A stretch of DNA of 64,000 bases from DATMRF01 sp035566435 (lineage in GTDB: Bacteria; Verrucomicrobiota; Verrucomicrobiia; Limisphaerales; UBA8199), in NCBI GenBank assembly GCA_035566435.1, contig DATMRF010000127.1, forward strand, positions 58,502 to 122,501, written 5' to 3'. Below are positions 32,681-40,705 of this stretch, piece after piece (position 1 is the stretch's first letter; each line of letters starts with the position of its first letter). The position numbers were made by a program, and so were the translations under genes. Under the pieces are notes generated by a model. It was given only the letters and a program-made list of their open reading frames with translations. It ran no database searches and was not told where the DNA came from.

Positions 32681-32770
32681 TCCCTGATGCACGATGCGTG
32701 ATCAGCGATTTGCATCTGCGCGCGATTGCTTACCGATTACTGATCACTGATTACGGAATACCGACCACCC
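32681..32770. repeat. Word repeat between moaC and mogA
   Basis: GATGCACGATGCGTGATCAG (32687-32706) and ACCGATTACTGATCACTGAT (32731-32750), members of the GATGCGTGATG and GATCAGTGATCAGTG families. Confidence 0.6.
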
Positions 32771-32803
32771 CTCACCGCTACCAACGAACAAAAACACGGC
32801 GCT

Positions 32804-33286
32804 ATGCAAATTCCGACCGGCATCATCACTATTTCGGATCGCGCTTCGAAGGGGCTGTACGACGATCTGGGCGGCCCGGCATTGAAGAAAGCCGCGACGG
32901 ATCACGGCTGGGAGGTGGTAGCCGAGACGCTCGTGCCGGATGAGAAACGCGAGATCCAAACCGCCATCCGAGAGCACCTCGCCAAAGGCTGTGCCCTCAT
33001 TCTGACAACCGGCGGCACTGGGGTCGCGCTTCGCGACATCACACCCGAAGCGGTTCGTGAAATCGCGGTGCGGGAGCTGCCGGGTTTCGGGGAACAAATG
33101 CGCATGGAGTCGATGAAGCTCACCAAAAATGCCATTCTTTCACGCAACCTGGCCGTGGTAGTCGATAAGGCCCTGGTAATCTGTTTGCCGGGCAAGCCCA
33201 GCGGCGCGGTCGAGTGCCTGAGCTTTGTGGCCGGCGCAATCCCGCACTGTATCGAGGTGCTTCAGGAAGTGCCCACCAGTTGCTAG
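32804..33286 (+). CDS. mogA: Molybdopterin adenylyltransferase (MogA/MoaB type)
   Basis: A 160-residue protein of the MoCF-binding family. It activates molybdopterin by adenylation before Mo insertion. Motifs: GIITISDRASKGLYDD, LILTTGGTGVALRDITPEAV, and LPGKPSGAVECLSFVAGAIP, with the conserved MRMESMKLTKNAILSR. Size fits stand-alone MogA. It follows moaC after about 120 bases of word-repeat DNA, which is longer than the other gaps in the run, so an internal promoter is possible. Confidence 0.93.
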   Translation: MQIPTGIITISDRASKGLYDDLGGPALKKAATDHGWEVVAETLVPDEKREIQTAIREHLAKGCALILTTGGTGVALRDITPEAVREIAVRELPGFGEQMRMESMKLTKNAILSRNLAVVVDKALVICLPGKPSGAVECLSFVAGAIPHCIEVLQEVPTSC

Positions 33287-33548
33287 CCTGGCAGATTCGT
33301 GTCCATTCCTACGACTATCAGAGTTTCCGCAGCCTTCGCAAATTCTCATCCTCGTCCTCGTCCTCGTTCTCGTCCTCGATCAGTTTGTTCCGCGTGTTCC
33401 GCGCATTCCGCGGTGGTCCCCCGTTGTCCTGGGTTGCGCCTTTGCGCCTCTGCACCTTTGGTCTTTGCGTTAAAATCCGTTTGCATGATTACGGCTGACG
33501 CAGCCTCAGGAACTTTTTGCCAGAGCCGCTGTTGAAGGATAGGATCAG
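33287..33548. repeat. CTCGTC microsatellite and word repeats before pilT-like gene
   Basis: 33344-33380 is an imperfect hexamer array of CTCGTC/CTCGTT. It is followed by GTTCCGCGTGTTCCGCGCAT (33387-33407) and TTGCGCCTTTGCGCCTCTGC (33434-33453). No gene seen; the promoter for 33549 should lie near the end. Confidence 0.65.
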
Positions 33549-34760
33549 ATGATGGACCTGGAATCATTGGTAAGCCTGGCGCTAAAAAACGGAGCGAGCG
33601 ATCTGCATTTGGAAGCCGGCCTGCCGGCAGCCGTCCGCGTCCGCGGTGCGTTGCGGACCGCCGGCGACCCCGTTCCGGCCAAACTGCTCCTCGAGATGGC
33701 CCACAACGTCATCGGCGATGAACAGTGGCCACGCTTTCTCCAACAGCGCTCGTTTGACTTGTCCAAAACCATTCACGGCGTGCGCTGCCGGATCAATATC
33801 CTGCAAACCTCGCGCGGCGTCGGTTTCGCCATCCGCCTGCTCTCTGCGTTTCAGGCCACCGTCGAGAAGCTGAATTTGCATCCGGACCTGAAGAAACTCA
33901 TCGACCACGCCAACGGGCTGATCCTGGTGAGCGGGCCCACGGGTTCGGGCAAATCCTCTACCTTGGCCGCCTTGATCCAGGAAATCAACCTGACCGATAC
34001 GCGGCACATCGTCACCATCGAAAGCCCCATCGAATATGTGTTCCGCCCGCGCCGCGCTTACATCCGCCAGCGCGAAGTTGGCCGGGACACCCCCGGCTTC
34101 GAACAAGCGCTGCTCGACGCCCTGCGCGAAGACCCGGATGTCCTGATGGTCGGCGAAATGCGCGAGCCGGAGACCATGCGGCTCACGCTCAGCGCGTCAG
34201 AAACCGGCCACCTGGTCCTCGCCACGGTCCACTCCTCGTCTTGCGCCGAGGCGCTCCAGCGCGTCGTCTCGGCTTTCCCGTCCGAAATCCAAAGCAGCGT
34301 CGCCTCGCAACTGGCCGATTGTCTCGTCGCCGTGATCTGCCAACGCTTGCGGTTTCGACCCGAGCTCAGCATTCGCGTCCCCGAATGCGAAATCCTGATG
34401 GTCTCCCACGCGGTCAAAAATTTCATCCGCAATCGCGACTTTTTCAAAATCGTGTCATCCCTGGAGACCGGAGCTGAGCATGGCATGTGGACCTTTCAAC
34501 GCTATCGGAACTGGCTGGATCACCGCACTAACTGGCACATACCCGGCGAGGACCCGGAGCCGCCCGACAGCGAAACCCCCGAAGCTGGCCAGCCGGCCCC
34601 GGTACTGCCCGCGTTTACCTCGGTGACGAAATCCGCTAAACCGGAAACCAAAGGCGCGCCGGCGCCCGGCTTGGCCGCTGCTGCCAAACCTCCCGGGCGA
34701 ATCGAGATTGAACCTATAGACGGTGGCTTCGGGAAGATTTTGAAGCGGCCAGATGAATAG
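33549..34760 (+). CDS. pilT: PilT/PilU-type twitching-motility ATPase
   Basis: A 403-residue type II/IV secretion ATPase that drives type IV pilus retraction. The N-terminal PAS-like domain reads LALKNGASDLHLEAGLPAAV. Walker A is SGPTGSGKSSTLAAL near residue 134. The Asp box and Walker B are IVTIESPIEYV and DPDVLMVGEMREPETM. The His box is LVLATVHSSSCAEALQRVVS. A non-conserved Pro/Ala-rich tail of about 70 residues (GEDPEPPDSETPEAG onward) extends beyond the usual PilT length. PilT and PilU cannot be told apart here. No other pil gene is in the window. Confidence 0.93.
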   Translation: MMDLESLVSLALKNGASDLHLEAGLPAAVRVRGALRTAGDPVPAKLLLEMAHNVIGDEQWPRFLQQRSFDLSKTIHGVRCRINILQTSRGVGFAIRLLSAFQATVEKLNLHPDLKKLIDHANGLILVSGPTGSGKSSTLAALIQEINLTDTRHIVTIESPIEYVFRPRRAYIRQREVGRDTPGFEQALLDALREDPDVLMVGEMREPETMRLTLSASETGHLVLATVHSSSCAEALQRVVSAFPSEIQSSVASQLADCLVAVICQRLRFRPELSIRVPECEILMVSHAVKNFIRNRDFFKIVSSLETGAEHGMWTFQRYRNWLDHRTNWHIPGEDPEPPDSETPEAGQPAPVLPAFTSVTKSAKPETKGAPAPGLAAAAKPPGRIEIEPIDGGFGKILKRPDE

Positions 34761-34813
34761 GACAGACAACCCACAGTCTGAATCCATCAGCTCAGGGGTG
34801 GCCTGCATATTTC

Positions 34814-34994
34814 AAACCCCTGCCCGTAGCGCAGGTTTCCGAACCTGCCGTATCGCGGGTTTCCAAACCTGCGGACACCGACGTTACTTCGACGCCCCGC
34901 CGAGTTGGAACTCGGCGATACAGCAGGTTTTGAAACCTAAGCTACCGCCGCTGCTGCCGCGACACCGCGGTGGGTGTGAACTATTCGGGCTAGC
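34814..34994. repeat. Palindromic repeat cluster 1 (AGGTTTCCAAACCT type)
   Basis: Successive hairpin units: GCAGGTTTCCGAACCTGC (34831-34848), GCGGGTTTCCAAACCTGCGG (34856-34875), GAGTTGGAACTC (34904-34915) and GCAGGTTTTGAAACCT (34923-34938), linked by GTATCG/GATACAG words. A TATTCGGGCTAGC word closes the cluster (34982-34994). The same units recur at 35372-35516 and 43497-43629. Confidence 0.8.
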
Positions 34995-35346
34995 GCTGTT
35001 TCTGGCGCTCACGTTGAGCGGCTGCGTTACCAAGAGCCAGGCGGAGGCGCAGGCCCGCGCCGCCTTCGCAGCCGGGGAACAACAGGCGATGGAACGGATG
35101 CGACAGTCCCAGGCCCAGGGCCCGAACGTCACTTTTCTCGGCCCGGTCCGAAACACGTTGGTTCCCTGGACGGCGCAACTGACGCTCGCCAAGGCGATTG
35201 TCGCTGCAAACTACTTTGGGCCGAAAGACCCCGCCGAGATCATCATCCGCCGCGGCGGCGAGGAAATTCGCCTGGACCCAAAAAAACTGCTCGGCGGCGA
35301 GGATGTCCCACTTCTGCCCCGTGACATCGTCGAACTCAAACCCTAA
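34930..35346 (+). CDS. Small lipoprotein with SLBB-like C-terminus
   Basis: From the TTG at 34930 the product is 138 residues: MKPKLPPLLPRHRGGCELFG then LALFLALTLSGCVTKSQ, a lipoprotein signal with a lipobox at LSGC. A helical linker (AEAQARAAFAAGEQQAMERM) leads to TLAKAIVAANYFGPKDPAEI, IIRRGGEEIRLDPKKL and LLPRDIVEL, which resemble an SLBB/polysaccharide-export fold. An ATG at 34753 overlapping the pilT-like gene would add a 59-residue prefix that is entirely palindromic-repeat sequence, so I rejected it. The start codon and part of the signal peptide lie inside repeat DNA. Probably an outer-membrane or periplasmic protein. Confidence 0.65.
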   Translation: MKPKLPPLLPRHRGGCELFGLALFLALTLSGCVTKSQAEAQARAAFAAGEQQAMERMRQSQAQGPNVTFLGPVRNTLVPWTAQLTLAKAIVAANYFGPKDPAEIIIRRGGEEIRLDPKKLLGGEDVPLLPRDIVELKP

Positions 35347-35371
35347 CCCACCTATTTCATACCCACGAAAG

Positions 35372-35516
35372 GGTCGGGGCGGCAGCGCCCGTACCGCAGG
35401 CTTCCAAGCCTGCTGTATCGCCGACTTCCAAGTCGGCAGAGCGTGGAACCCCGCGAAGCATCAGCAGGCTTGGAAGCCCGCGCCACGTTCAGTGGCGTGA
35501 AATATTCGGGCTGGAC
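35372..35516. repeat. Palindromic repeat cluster 2
   Basis: Hairpin units GCAGGCTTCCAAGCCTGC (35396-35413), GCCGACTTCCAAGTCGGC (35420-35437) and GCAGGCTTGGAAGCCCGCGC (35464-35483), ending with GTGAAATATTCGGGCT (35498-35513). Same architecture as cluster 1 between the lipoprotein and the BioF-like gene. Confidence 0.8.
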
Positions 35517-35562
35517 CGGATGTTGTTGCCACCCGCCGAAGCTTGACCTATAACGTGGCGCG

Positions 35563-36675
35563 ATGACCGAGCCCGCGCCGCTGCAGCAAATCGACCGCAC
35601 TTACGTTCGCTTCCGAGGGCGCAAGCTCAGCTATTTTTCTGGCTGCGATTATTTTCGGCTCTCGAGCCGTCCCGGCGTAATTGCGGCGCTGCAAGCCGGC
35701 GCCAGGCGCTTCGGCTTGAACGTCGCCGCCTCGCGTCTCACCACGGGCAACCACGCTTTGTACGGCGAATTGGAACGGCGCCTGGCGCGTTTTTTCGGTG
35801 CGCCGGATGCGTTGCTGGTTTCCAGCGGCTACCTGACCAACCTCGTCGTTGCCCAGGCGCTCGCGGGAAATTTCTCCCACGCGCTCCTCGACGACCAATC
35901 TCACCCGTCCCTGGCCGACGCGGCGCGTTTCCTTGAATGCCCCGTTCTTCGCTTCCGCCATCTTGACCCCGACTCCGTCGCAGCCTCGGTGCGTCGCTGC
36001 GGCCCAGGAGCCAGCCTGCTCCTGCTCACGGACGGCATGTTCTCCCATAACGGTTCCGTCGCGCCTTTGGCGGCGTATCTGAAAGCACTGCCGCGCGACG
36101 GGGTGATGCTCGTGGACGATGCGCATGCCGCGGGCGTTTTGGGCAAGCGCGGTCGGGGCTCGCTGGAACACGACGGCGTAAGCCGCTCCCGCATCATCCA
36201 GACTATCACGTTAAGCAAAGCCTTCGGCGCGTTTGGCGGAGCGATTCTCGGCACCGCGGCGCTCCGCCGCAGAATAATAGACCGAAGCCCCATGCTTATC
36301 GGCAGCACGCCGCCGCCATTGCCGCTGGCGAACGCTGCTCTGCGCGCGGTGAGAATATTGTCGAGCGACAAGAGACTCAGATTTCGCCTCGCGCACAACG
36401 CGAATTACTTGAAAAACGCTCTGCGCGCAGCGGGGTTGTTGGTGGCCGACACACCGGGACCACTTGTCGCACTTGTCCCGGAGCGGCCGCAACAGGCTGC
36501 GAGGCTGAAAGCTGCCCTCCTGGCCGCGGGGATCTTCCCGCCCTTCATCAAATATCCCGGCGGACCCGCCCAGGGTTATTTCCGTTTCGTCATCTCGAGT
36601 GAGCACACCCGCCGGCAACTGGACCGGCTAATTCGCGTGTTGGCTAAGGCAGCAGCCCGCTTTTCCCCAAGGTAG
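35563..36675 (+). CDS. BioF-like alpha-oxoamine synthase (8-amino-7-oxononanoate synthase family)
   Basis: A 370-residue PLP enzyme, fold type I. Motifs: YFSGCDYFRLSSRPGVIAAL, ASRLTTGNHALYGELERRLA, LLVSSGYLTNLVVAQAL, DDQSHPSLADAARF, VMLVDDAHAAGVLGKRGRGS (PLP-binding Asp) and the Schiff-base Lys in QTITLSKAFGAFGGAI. The family condenses an acyl-CoA with an amino acid; BioF uses pimeloyl thioester and alanine. I leave the symbol blank because KBL, ALAS and other members share these motifs and no biotin gene is adjacent, though bioB is 16 kb away. Confidence 0.85.
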   Translation: MTEPAPLQQIDRTYVRFRGRKLSYFSGCDYFRLSSRPGVIAALQAGARRFGLNVAASRLTTGNHALYGELERRLARFFGAPDALLVSSGYLTNLVVAQALAGNFSHALLDDQSHPSLADAARFLECPVLRFRHLDPDSVAASVRRCGPGASLLLLTDGMFSHNGSVAPLAAYLKALPRDGVMLVDDAHAAGVLGKRGRGSLEHDGVSRSRIIQTITLSKAFGAFGGAILGTAALRRRIIDRSPMLIGSTPPPLPLANAALRAVRILSSDKRLRFRLAHNANYLKNALRAAGLLVADTPGPLVALVPERPQQAARLKAALLAAGIFPPFIKYPGGPAQGYFRFVISSEHTRRQLDRLIRVLAKAAARFSPR

Positions 36676-37002
36676 TCGCGACTTGTCCGCTGAAACTGGA
36701 CAAAGTAGGTCGGGTGTCGTTGTCCCCAGTTAGCCGCGACGTCAGCAATTTTGCTACTGACCGGGCACACTGGCCTATTCAGATGCAAAGCGGCAGAGGA
36801 CAGCCGCACTCCAAAACCCTGCGGGCGTTCAAACGGCAGACGACGCTCGCTTGCGTCTTGGAGTGCGGCTGTCCTCTGCCGCTTTCCGTCCCCGCCCTCT
36901 GGTCACTAACGCTTCTGGCCATCAACTATCAACTATCAACCTCTTCGCGCGCGGCAGTCCAGTGTTGCGGAGCGCGTTAGTTTGCGCTATTTTCGGCCTG
37001 CT
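36676..37002. other. Intergenic region with a perfect 28-bp inverted repeat and word repeats
   Basis: Arms AAAGCGGCAGAGGACAGCCG...CAA at 36787-36814 and the exact reverse complement at 36858-36885, separated by 43 bases. A CATCAACTATCAACTATCAA word lies at 36920-36940. TTGTCC/GGACAA words lie at 36684-36730. No gene is seen; the sppA promoter must be near the right end. Confidence 0.8.
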
Positions 37003-38172
37003 ATGGAAGAAAACGCACCACCGCCGTTGAACACGGCACCACCGCCACCACCGCCACCGCCCTTGACCCCGCCGCCGGTGATCGCGCCCGGAATTCCCCC
37101 TCGCTCCCCGCGCCGGGGACGGGTGTGGATGGTTCTCGCCCTGGTGCTGCTCGTGATGCTGGGGTTTAGCATGCTGTACAACATCGTTAACTACGCGAAC
37201 AATGTGTTCCATGGCAAAAGCTCCCGTGCTTATGGCCGGACGGCCGGCCCGAGACTGGACGAGGTAGTCCGCGAGGACAACGATTCGGCCAACAAGCTCG
37301 CCGTAGTCGAAATCAACGGAATCATCACCAGCAGCCCGATAGACCAAAGCGGCTACAACATCGTCGAGCTGGTCAAAGCGCAATTGAAGCGTGCGGAAGA
37401 AGATGACCATGTCAAGGCGGTCATCCTCAAGGTCGATTCCCCCGGAGGCGAGGTGCTGGCCTCGGACGAAATTTACCGCGAGCTCGCAGGCTTCCAAAAA
37501 CACGCCAACAAACCTGTCGTCGCCTCCATGGGCGGCCTGGCCGCTTCCGGCGGTTATTACGTCTCCTCGCCTTGCCGCTGGATCGTCGCCAACGATCTCA
37601 CCATCACCGGCAGCATCGGCGTCATCATGAGCTCGTGGAACTATCGCGGGTTGATGGACAAGGTGGGCCTGCTGCCCCAGACCTTCAAGAGCGGCAAATA
37701 CAAGGACATGCTGAGCGGCTCGAAGGAACCGGACCAAATCACCCAGGAAGAGAAAGACATGGTTCAGGCCCTGATCGACGAAACCTTCGCCAAATTCAAG
37801 AGCGTGGTACGGGAAGGCCGCAGCCTGGCGTATGAAAAAAACAGGAAGAACGACGATAAAGATGCCGGACGTGCATTAAGCCAGAACTGGGAGGATTACG
37901 CCGACGGCCGGGTTCTGTCCGGCACGGAAGCCTGCAAGCTGGGCTTCGTCGATCAGTTGGGCAGCTTTGAAGAGGCCGTCGATCGGACGAAAAAACTCGT
38001 TGGCATCTCCACCGCAAACTTAGTTGAATATCAGCAGCGTTACGACCTCAGCGACCTGCTCCGGCTGTTCGGCAAGAGCGACGCCAAGTCTGTCAAAGTC
38101 GATCTCGGGATGGAGGTGCCCAGGCTGCAGGCAGGCCAGCTTTATTTCCTTTCACCGACCTACCTCCACTAA
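37003..38172 (+). CDS. sppA: Signal peptide peptidase A
   Basis: A 389-residue S49 protease that degrades cleaved signal peptides in the inner membrane. The first 40 residues are Pro-rich (PPLNTAPPPPPPPPLTPPP), followed by the anchor helix VWMVLALVLLVMLGFSML. The catalytic Ser is in GGLAASGGYYVSSP and the probable Lys base is in TFKSGKYKDMLSG; LKVDSPGGEVLASDEIY and TITGSIGVIM also match. I start at the ATG at 37003 (MEENAPPPLNT). The size matches the short, Bacillus-type SppA. Confidence 0.92.
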   Translation: MEENAPPPLNTAPPPPPPPPLTPPPVIAPGIPPRSPRRGRVWMVLALVLLVMLGFSMLYNIVNYANNVFHGKSSRAYGRTAGPRLDEVVREDNDSANKLAVVEINGIITSSPIDQSGYNIVELVKAQLKRAEEDDHVKAVILKVDSPGGEVLASDEIYRELAGFQKHANKPVVASMGGLAASGGYYVSSPCRWIVANDLTITGSIGVIMSSWNYRGLMDKVGLLPQTFKSGKYKDMLSGSKEPDQITQEEKDMVQALIDETFAKFKSVVREGRSLAYEKNRKNDDKDAGRALSQNWEDYADGRVLSGTEACKLGFVDQLGSFEEAVDRTKKLVGISTANLVEYQQRYDLSDLLRLFGKSDAKSVKVDLGMEVPRLQAGQLYFLSPTYLH

Positions 38173-38189
38173 GTGGTCATGAGCACCAA

Positions 38190-38813
38190 GTGAAGGGCGT
38201 CACCGTCATCCGCCATCCGTTGGTCCAGCATAACCTGACCCGACTGCGGGATAAGCGGACTGGCCCCCAGGAATTCCGCCGCGTGCTGGGCGAGGTCGCC
38301 GCGCTGATGCTTTACGAAGCGACGCGGTCCTTTCGAGTCCGCCCCGTCACGGTTCAGACCCCGCTCGCCTCGGCCCGCGGCTCTCAATTGGAGCGGGAAG
38401 TCGTGCTGGTGCCGGTGCTCCGCGCCGGCCTGGGCATGCTGGACTCAATCCTCCAACTCATCCCCCACGCGCGCGTTGGTTTCATTGGCCTGAAACGCGA
38501 GGAAACCACCCTCAAGGCCACGTTCTACCACAAAAGCCTCCCGCCAGATTTGAGCCGCTTCGAAGTGATCCTGATCGACCCCATGCTCGCCACGGGTGGC
38601 AGCGCCGTAGCCGCGATGGATTTGCTGGCGGAGCTGGACGTTAAGCGGGTGCGCCTGGTCAACCTGGTCGCCGCGCCCGAAGGCATCCGTCACGTGCGAC
38701 GGCACTACCCTCACCTGCCAATCATCACCGCCGCGGTCGATCGGAAGTTGAATGAGAAGGGTTACATCCTGCCCGGCCTGGGCGATGCCGGAGACCGGCT
38801 CTTCGGGGTGTGA
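38190..38813 (+). CDS. upp: Uracil phosphoribosyltransferase
   Basis: A 207-residue PRTase that salvages uracil to UMP. Motifs: VIRHPLVQHNLTRLRDKRTG, LVPVLRAGLGMLDSILQLIP, GFIGLKREETTLKATFYHKS, VILIDPMLATGGSAVAAMDL (PRPP loop) and a C-terminal GYILPGLGDAGDRLFGV with the uracil-binding Gly-Asp-Ala. The GTG at 38190 is the start, 17 bases after the sppA stop, so the two are probably co-transcribed. Confidence 0.97.
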   Translation: MKGVTVIRHPLVQHNLTRLRDKRTGPQEFRRVLGEVAALMLYEATRSFRVRPVTVQTPLASARGSQLEREVVLVPVLRAGLGMLDSILQLIPHARVGFIGLKREETTLKATFYHKSLPPDLSRFEVILIDPMLATGGSAVAAMDLLAELDVKRVRLVNLVAAPEGIRHVRRHYPHLPIITAAVDRKLNEKGYILPGLGDAGDRLFGV

Positions 38814-38923
38814 CTCCCGAAGCCCTCGGCTCCCTCCCCGCAGGCTGATTCTGAATTACCCGTCGAAGCCTGCCGGCGTTGATTAGACCTCGGCGCCCAC
38901 TTGGATGCGTGGCCTCGCATGGC

Positions 38924-39289
38924 TCACTCGAACCAAATCTCAATCTCATAGCCGTCCGGATCGGCGACGTAAGCGTAGGGGAGGCCGGGAGCGAACTCGC
39001 CACGACGGAGCAGGCGCCCTCCAGCGCGTTCGACCTCAGCGACAGCACGGTCGATGTCGTCAGGGTTCACCAGCCGAAAGCCGAAATGTGCGACGCCGCC
39101 GCTGAGACCAGCCTTGGGCGGATCCTCAGCGAAGGTGAGGATGTCGTGCCTGCCGGAAGCCCGAGTGTGGACCAGTCCGTCTCCCCGCCCGTACTCACGC
39201 AGACCGAAGACCTGCTCGTAGAAGCGCAGCGCGCGTCCCAAGTCCCGGACGGCGAGATTGATGTGCGTAAGACCGTAAGTTTGAACCAT
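38924..39289 (-). CDS. VOC / glyoxalase-fold protein
   Basis: From the ATG at 39289 (MVQTYGLTHINLAVRDL) the product is 121 residues, one VOC fold of two beta-alpha-beta3 units. Metal-ligand candidates are His in LTHINLAV, the second His in GVAHFGFRL, and Glu in DPDGYEIEIWFE. The family includes glyoxalase I, fosfomycin-resistance enzymes and dioxygenases; the substrate cannot be told. It stands alone next to a decayed region. Confidence 0.82.
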   Translation of the reverse strand: MVQTYGLTHINLAVRDLGRALRFYEQVFGLREYGRGDGLVHTRASGRHDILTFAEDPPKAGLSGGVAHFGFRLVNPDDIDRAVAEVERAGGRLLRRGEFAPGLPYAYVADPDGYEIEIWFE

Positions 39290-39313
39290 AAAATAAGGCA
39301 CCTTTGAAAAACA

Positions 39314-39690
39314 TCAGGGGCGTCGCTTCCCGGCCGCAAGCATCACGCAAGCTTTCTCGATCCGGCGCCTATGTGCCTCCGGTTGTTTGGCTGAGTCCAT
39401 CCAACTGATAAAGTCCCTGCGCTCGATCGGCGTAAGATCCCTCCACTGAGCCTTCGCCATCGGGATGGCCGCGAGGGCTGTGTAAAGATTGAATGACACG
39501 ATTGAATAACAGCATGGGCGTCGCTTTCCGGCCGCAAGCATCGAGCAGGCTTTCTCGATCCGGCGCCTGCGTGTCTCCGGTTGTTTGCCTGAGTATATCC
39601 AACTAATAAAGTCCCTGCGCGCGATCGGCGTGAGCTCCCTCTACTGAGCCTTGGCCAGCGGGGTAGTCGCGAGGGCTTTGCGGAGCTCCG
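39314..39690 (-). pseudogene. Degenerate tandem YdeI-type C-terminal domains
   Basis: Minus-strand translation gives two copies of the C-terminal segment of the YdeI/OmpD-associated family. Copy 1: ALATTPLAKAQ, then a TAG at 39641-39643, RELTPIARRDFISWIYSGKQ, PETRRRRIEKACSMLAAGKR. Copy 2: ALAAIPMAKAQWRDLTPIER, RDFISWMDSAKQPEAHRRRI, EKACVMLAAGKRRP. The DNA of the two copies (39311-39453 and 39511-39648) is about 90% identical, so the duplication is recent. TAG replaces the TGG (Trp) seen in copy 2. The N-terminal catalytic-fold part of YdeI is missing. Confidence 0.7.
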
Positions 39691-40084
39691 TTGGCACTCT
39701 GGGCTCTGAATCCTCTCCGGCCGGCTTCATCTTCCTGTCCATCGCCTCCATAAGCGTTTCAGCGCTGGCCGCCAAACAAAACGAGCGCGGTGGTGGCGGT
39801 CCATCCGGTCGAGCAGACGCAGGAGCGGTTTGGACATCACGGGCTGCACGCCCACGGCGGGCAATGCGTCTGTGCGCGGATTCAAAGAGTGGATTGGCGG
39901 CCAGGCTGGTCTGCGCGCATCCGGTGCAGAGGTGGTCTTCACCCACGGTTGGACCAGCCGCCACGTGCTCCCGATCCACGGGGAACCAACCATGCAGGAT
40001 GGTCGTGATATGAACCATCGCTTCCTTGCTTTGACATCTGTCACACAGCACACGCTTCGCTATTTGGCCGAACGGGCCGCCCAA
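39641..40084 (-). CDS. Composite small ORF with CxxC motifs ending in a YdeI-like fragment
   Basis: A 147-residue frame that looks like a fusion of pieces. Residues 10-55 carry zinc-finger-like cysteines (VLCDRCQSKEAMVHITTI, then HLCTGCAQTSLAANP), similar in style to the CxxC treble-clef segments of McsA-like or UvrB-associated proteins. A Pro/Arg-rich middle follows, and the last 15 residues belong to the first YdeI-like copy before its TAG. It may be a decayed gene rather than a functional one. It overlaps the gene at 40060-40605 by 25 bases. Confidence 0.35.
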   Translation of the reverse strand: MGGPFGQIAKRVLCDRCQSKEAMVHITTILHGWFPVDREHVAAGPTVGEDHLCTGCAQTSLAANPLFESAHRRIARRGRAARDVQTAPASARPDGPPPPRSFCLAASAETLMEAMDRKMKPAGEDSEPRVPTELRKALATTPLAKAQ

Positions 40085-40605
40085 GGCACGCCGGGTCGAT
40101 GACCGGTGATTGCTAACCTAGGCGCGATCCCGGCCTTGCCTGCTGCCGGTTTGTTCTGCTTGGGTCTTATCGTGAGTATCGTCCTGCCATCGTCATGCGA
40201 AACCGCAAGCGTCAGACCAAAAGCCATTTCGTTAGCGATCATGACGTCCTTTAGTATTTGCGCCCGATCCTGCCATGTTTTTCCCGGGAAGGAATACCGA
40301 TACGTCCCTTTGGGCAAAAGACCCTTCCCTCGTATCTCGTCAAACGGTTTCCCGGACTGCTCAGCCAGATATTCCAAAAGGCGCTCAATCGAGGATGCCT
40401 CGCACACAAATCTAATGGGACCGTATTTATCCCCGAGCCAATCCTGTTCAAGCCTGATGCTCCGCTCCAATCCGTCTGTGGATTTTTGGATGCTAATGCG
40501 TTGCGCTGGATAGAGATTCTTGCCTGAGAAATCCGGTTCGCCCCGCAAATTCGAGCACTCCAGCATCGATGCGAGGACGAGCAAACTTACTCCAAGTGTT
40601 TTCAT
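40060..40605 (-). CDS. Secreted hypothetical protein
   Basis: From the ATG at 40605 (MKTLGVSLLVLASMLECSNL) the product is 181 residues with a signal peptide. The mature part contains QDWLGDKYGPIRFVCEASSI, RLLEYLAEQSGKPFDEIRGK, TYRYSFPGKTWQDRAQILKD, and an ILTIRPKQ strand. The LLEYLAEQSGKPF and DRAQILKDVMIANEM helices resemble secretin-associated STN-type short domains, but I am not confident. The last 25 residues may be read-through from the rearranged region. Base composition is lower in GC than the neighbours. Confidence 0.5.
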   Translation of the reverse strand: MKTLGVSLLVLASMLECSNLRGEPDFSGKNLYPAQRISIQKSTDGLERSIRLEQDWLGDKYGPIRFVCEASSIERLLEYLAEQSGKPFDEIRGKGLLPKGTYRYSFPGKTWQDRAQILKDVMIANEMAFGLTLAVSHDDGRTILTIRPKQNKPAAGKAGIAPRLAITGHRPGVPWAARSAK

Positions 40606-40705
40606 CGACGTTCCAGAACGTCCGGCCTGAGTGGCGCGGGGCCAAGGACGTTGAAATGCAAACAGGAGGCGCCGTCCCGCGTCCACTCCAGGCCGTTAGG
40701 TGTTC

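Noticed and set aside
34753..34929. Upstream ATG start for the lipoprotein, overlapping the pilT-like gene
   Set aside because: The extra 59 residues are translation of palindromic repeats and would place the signal peptide internally.
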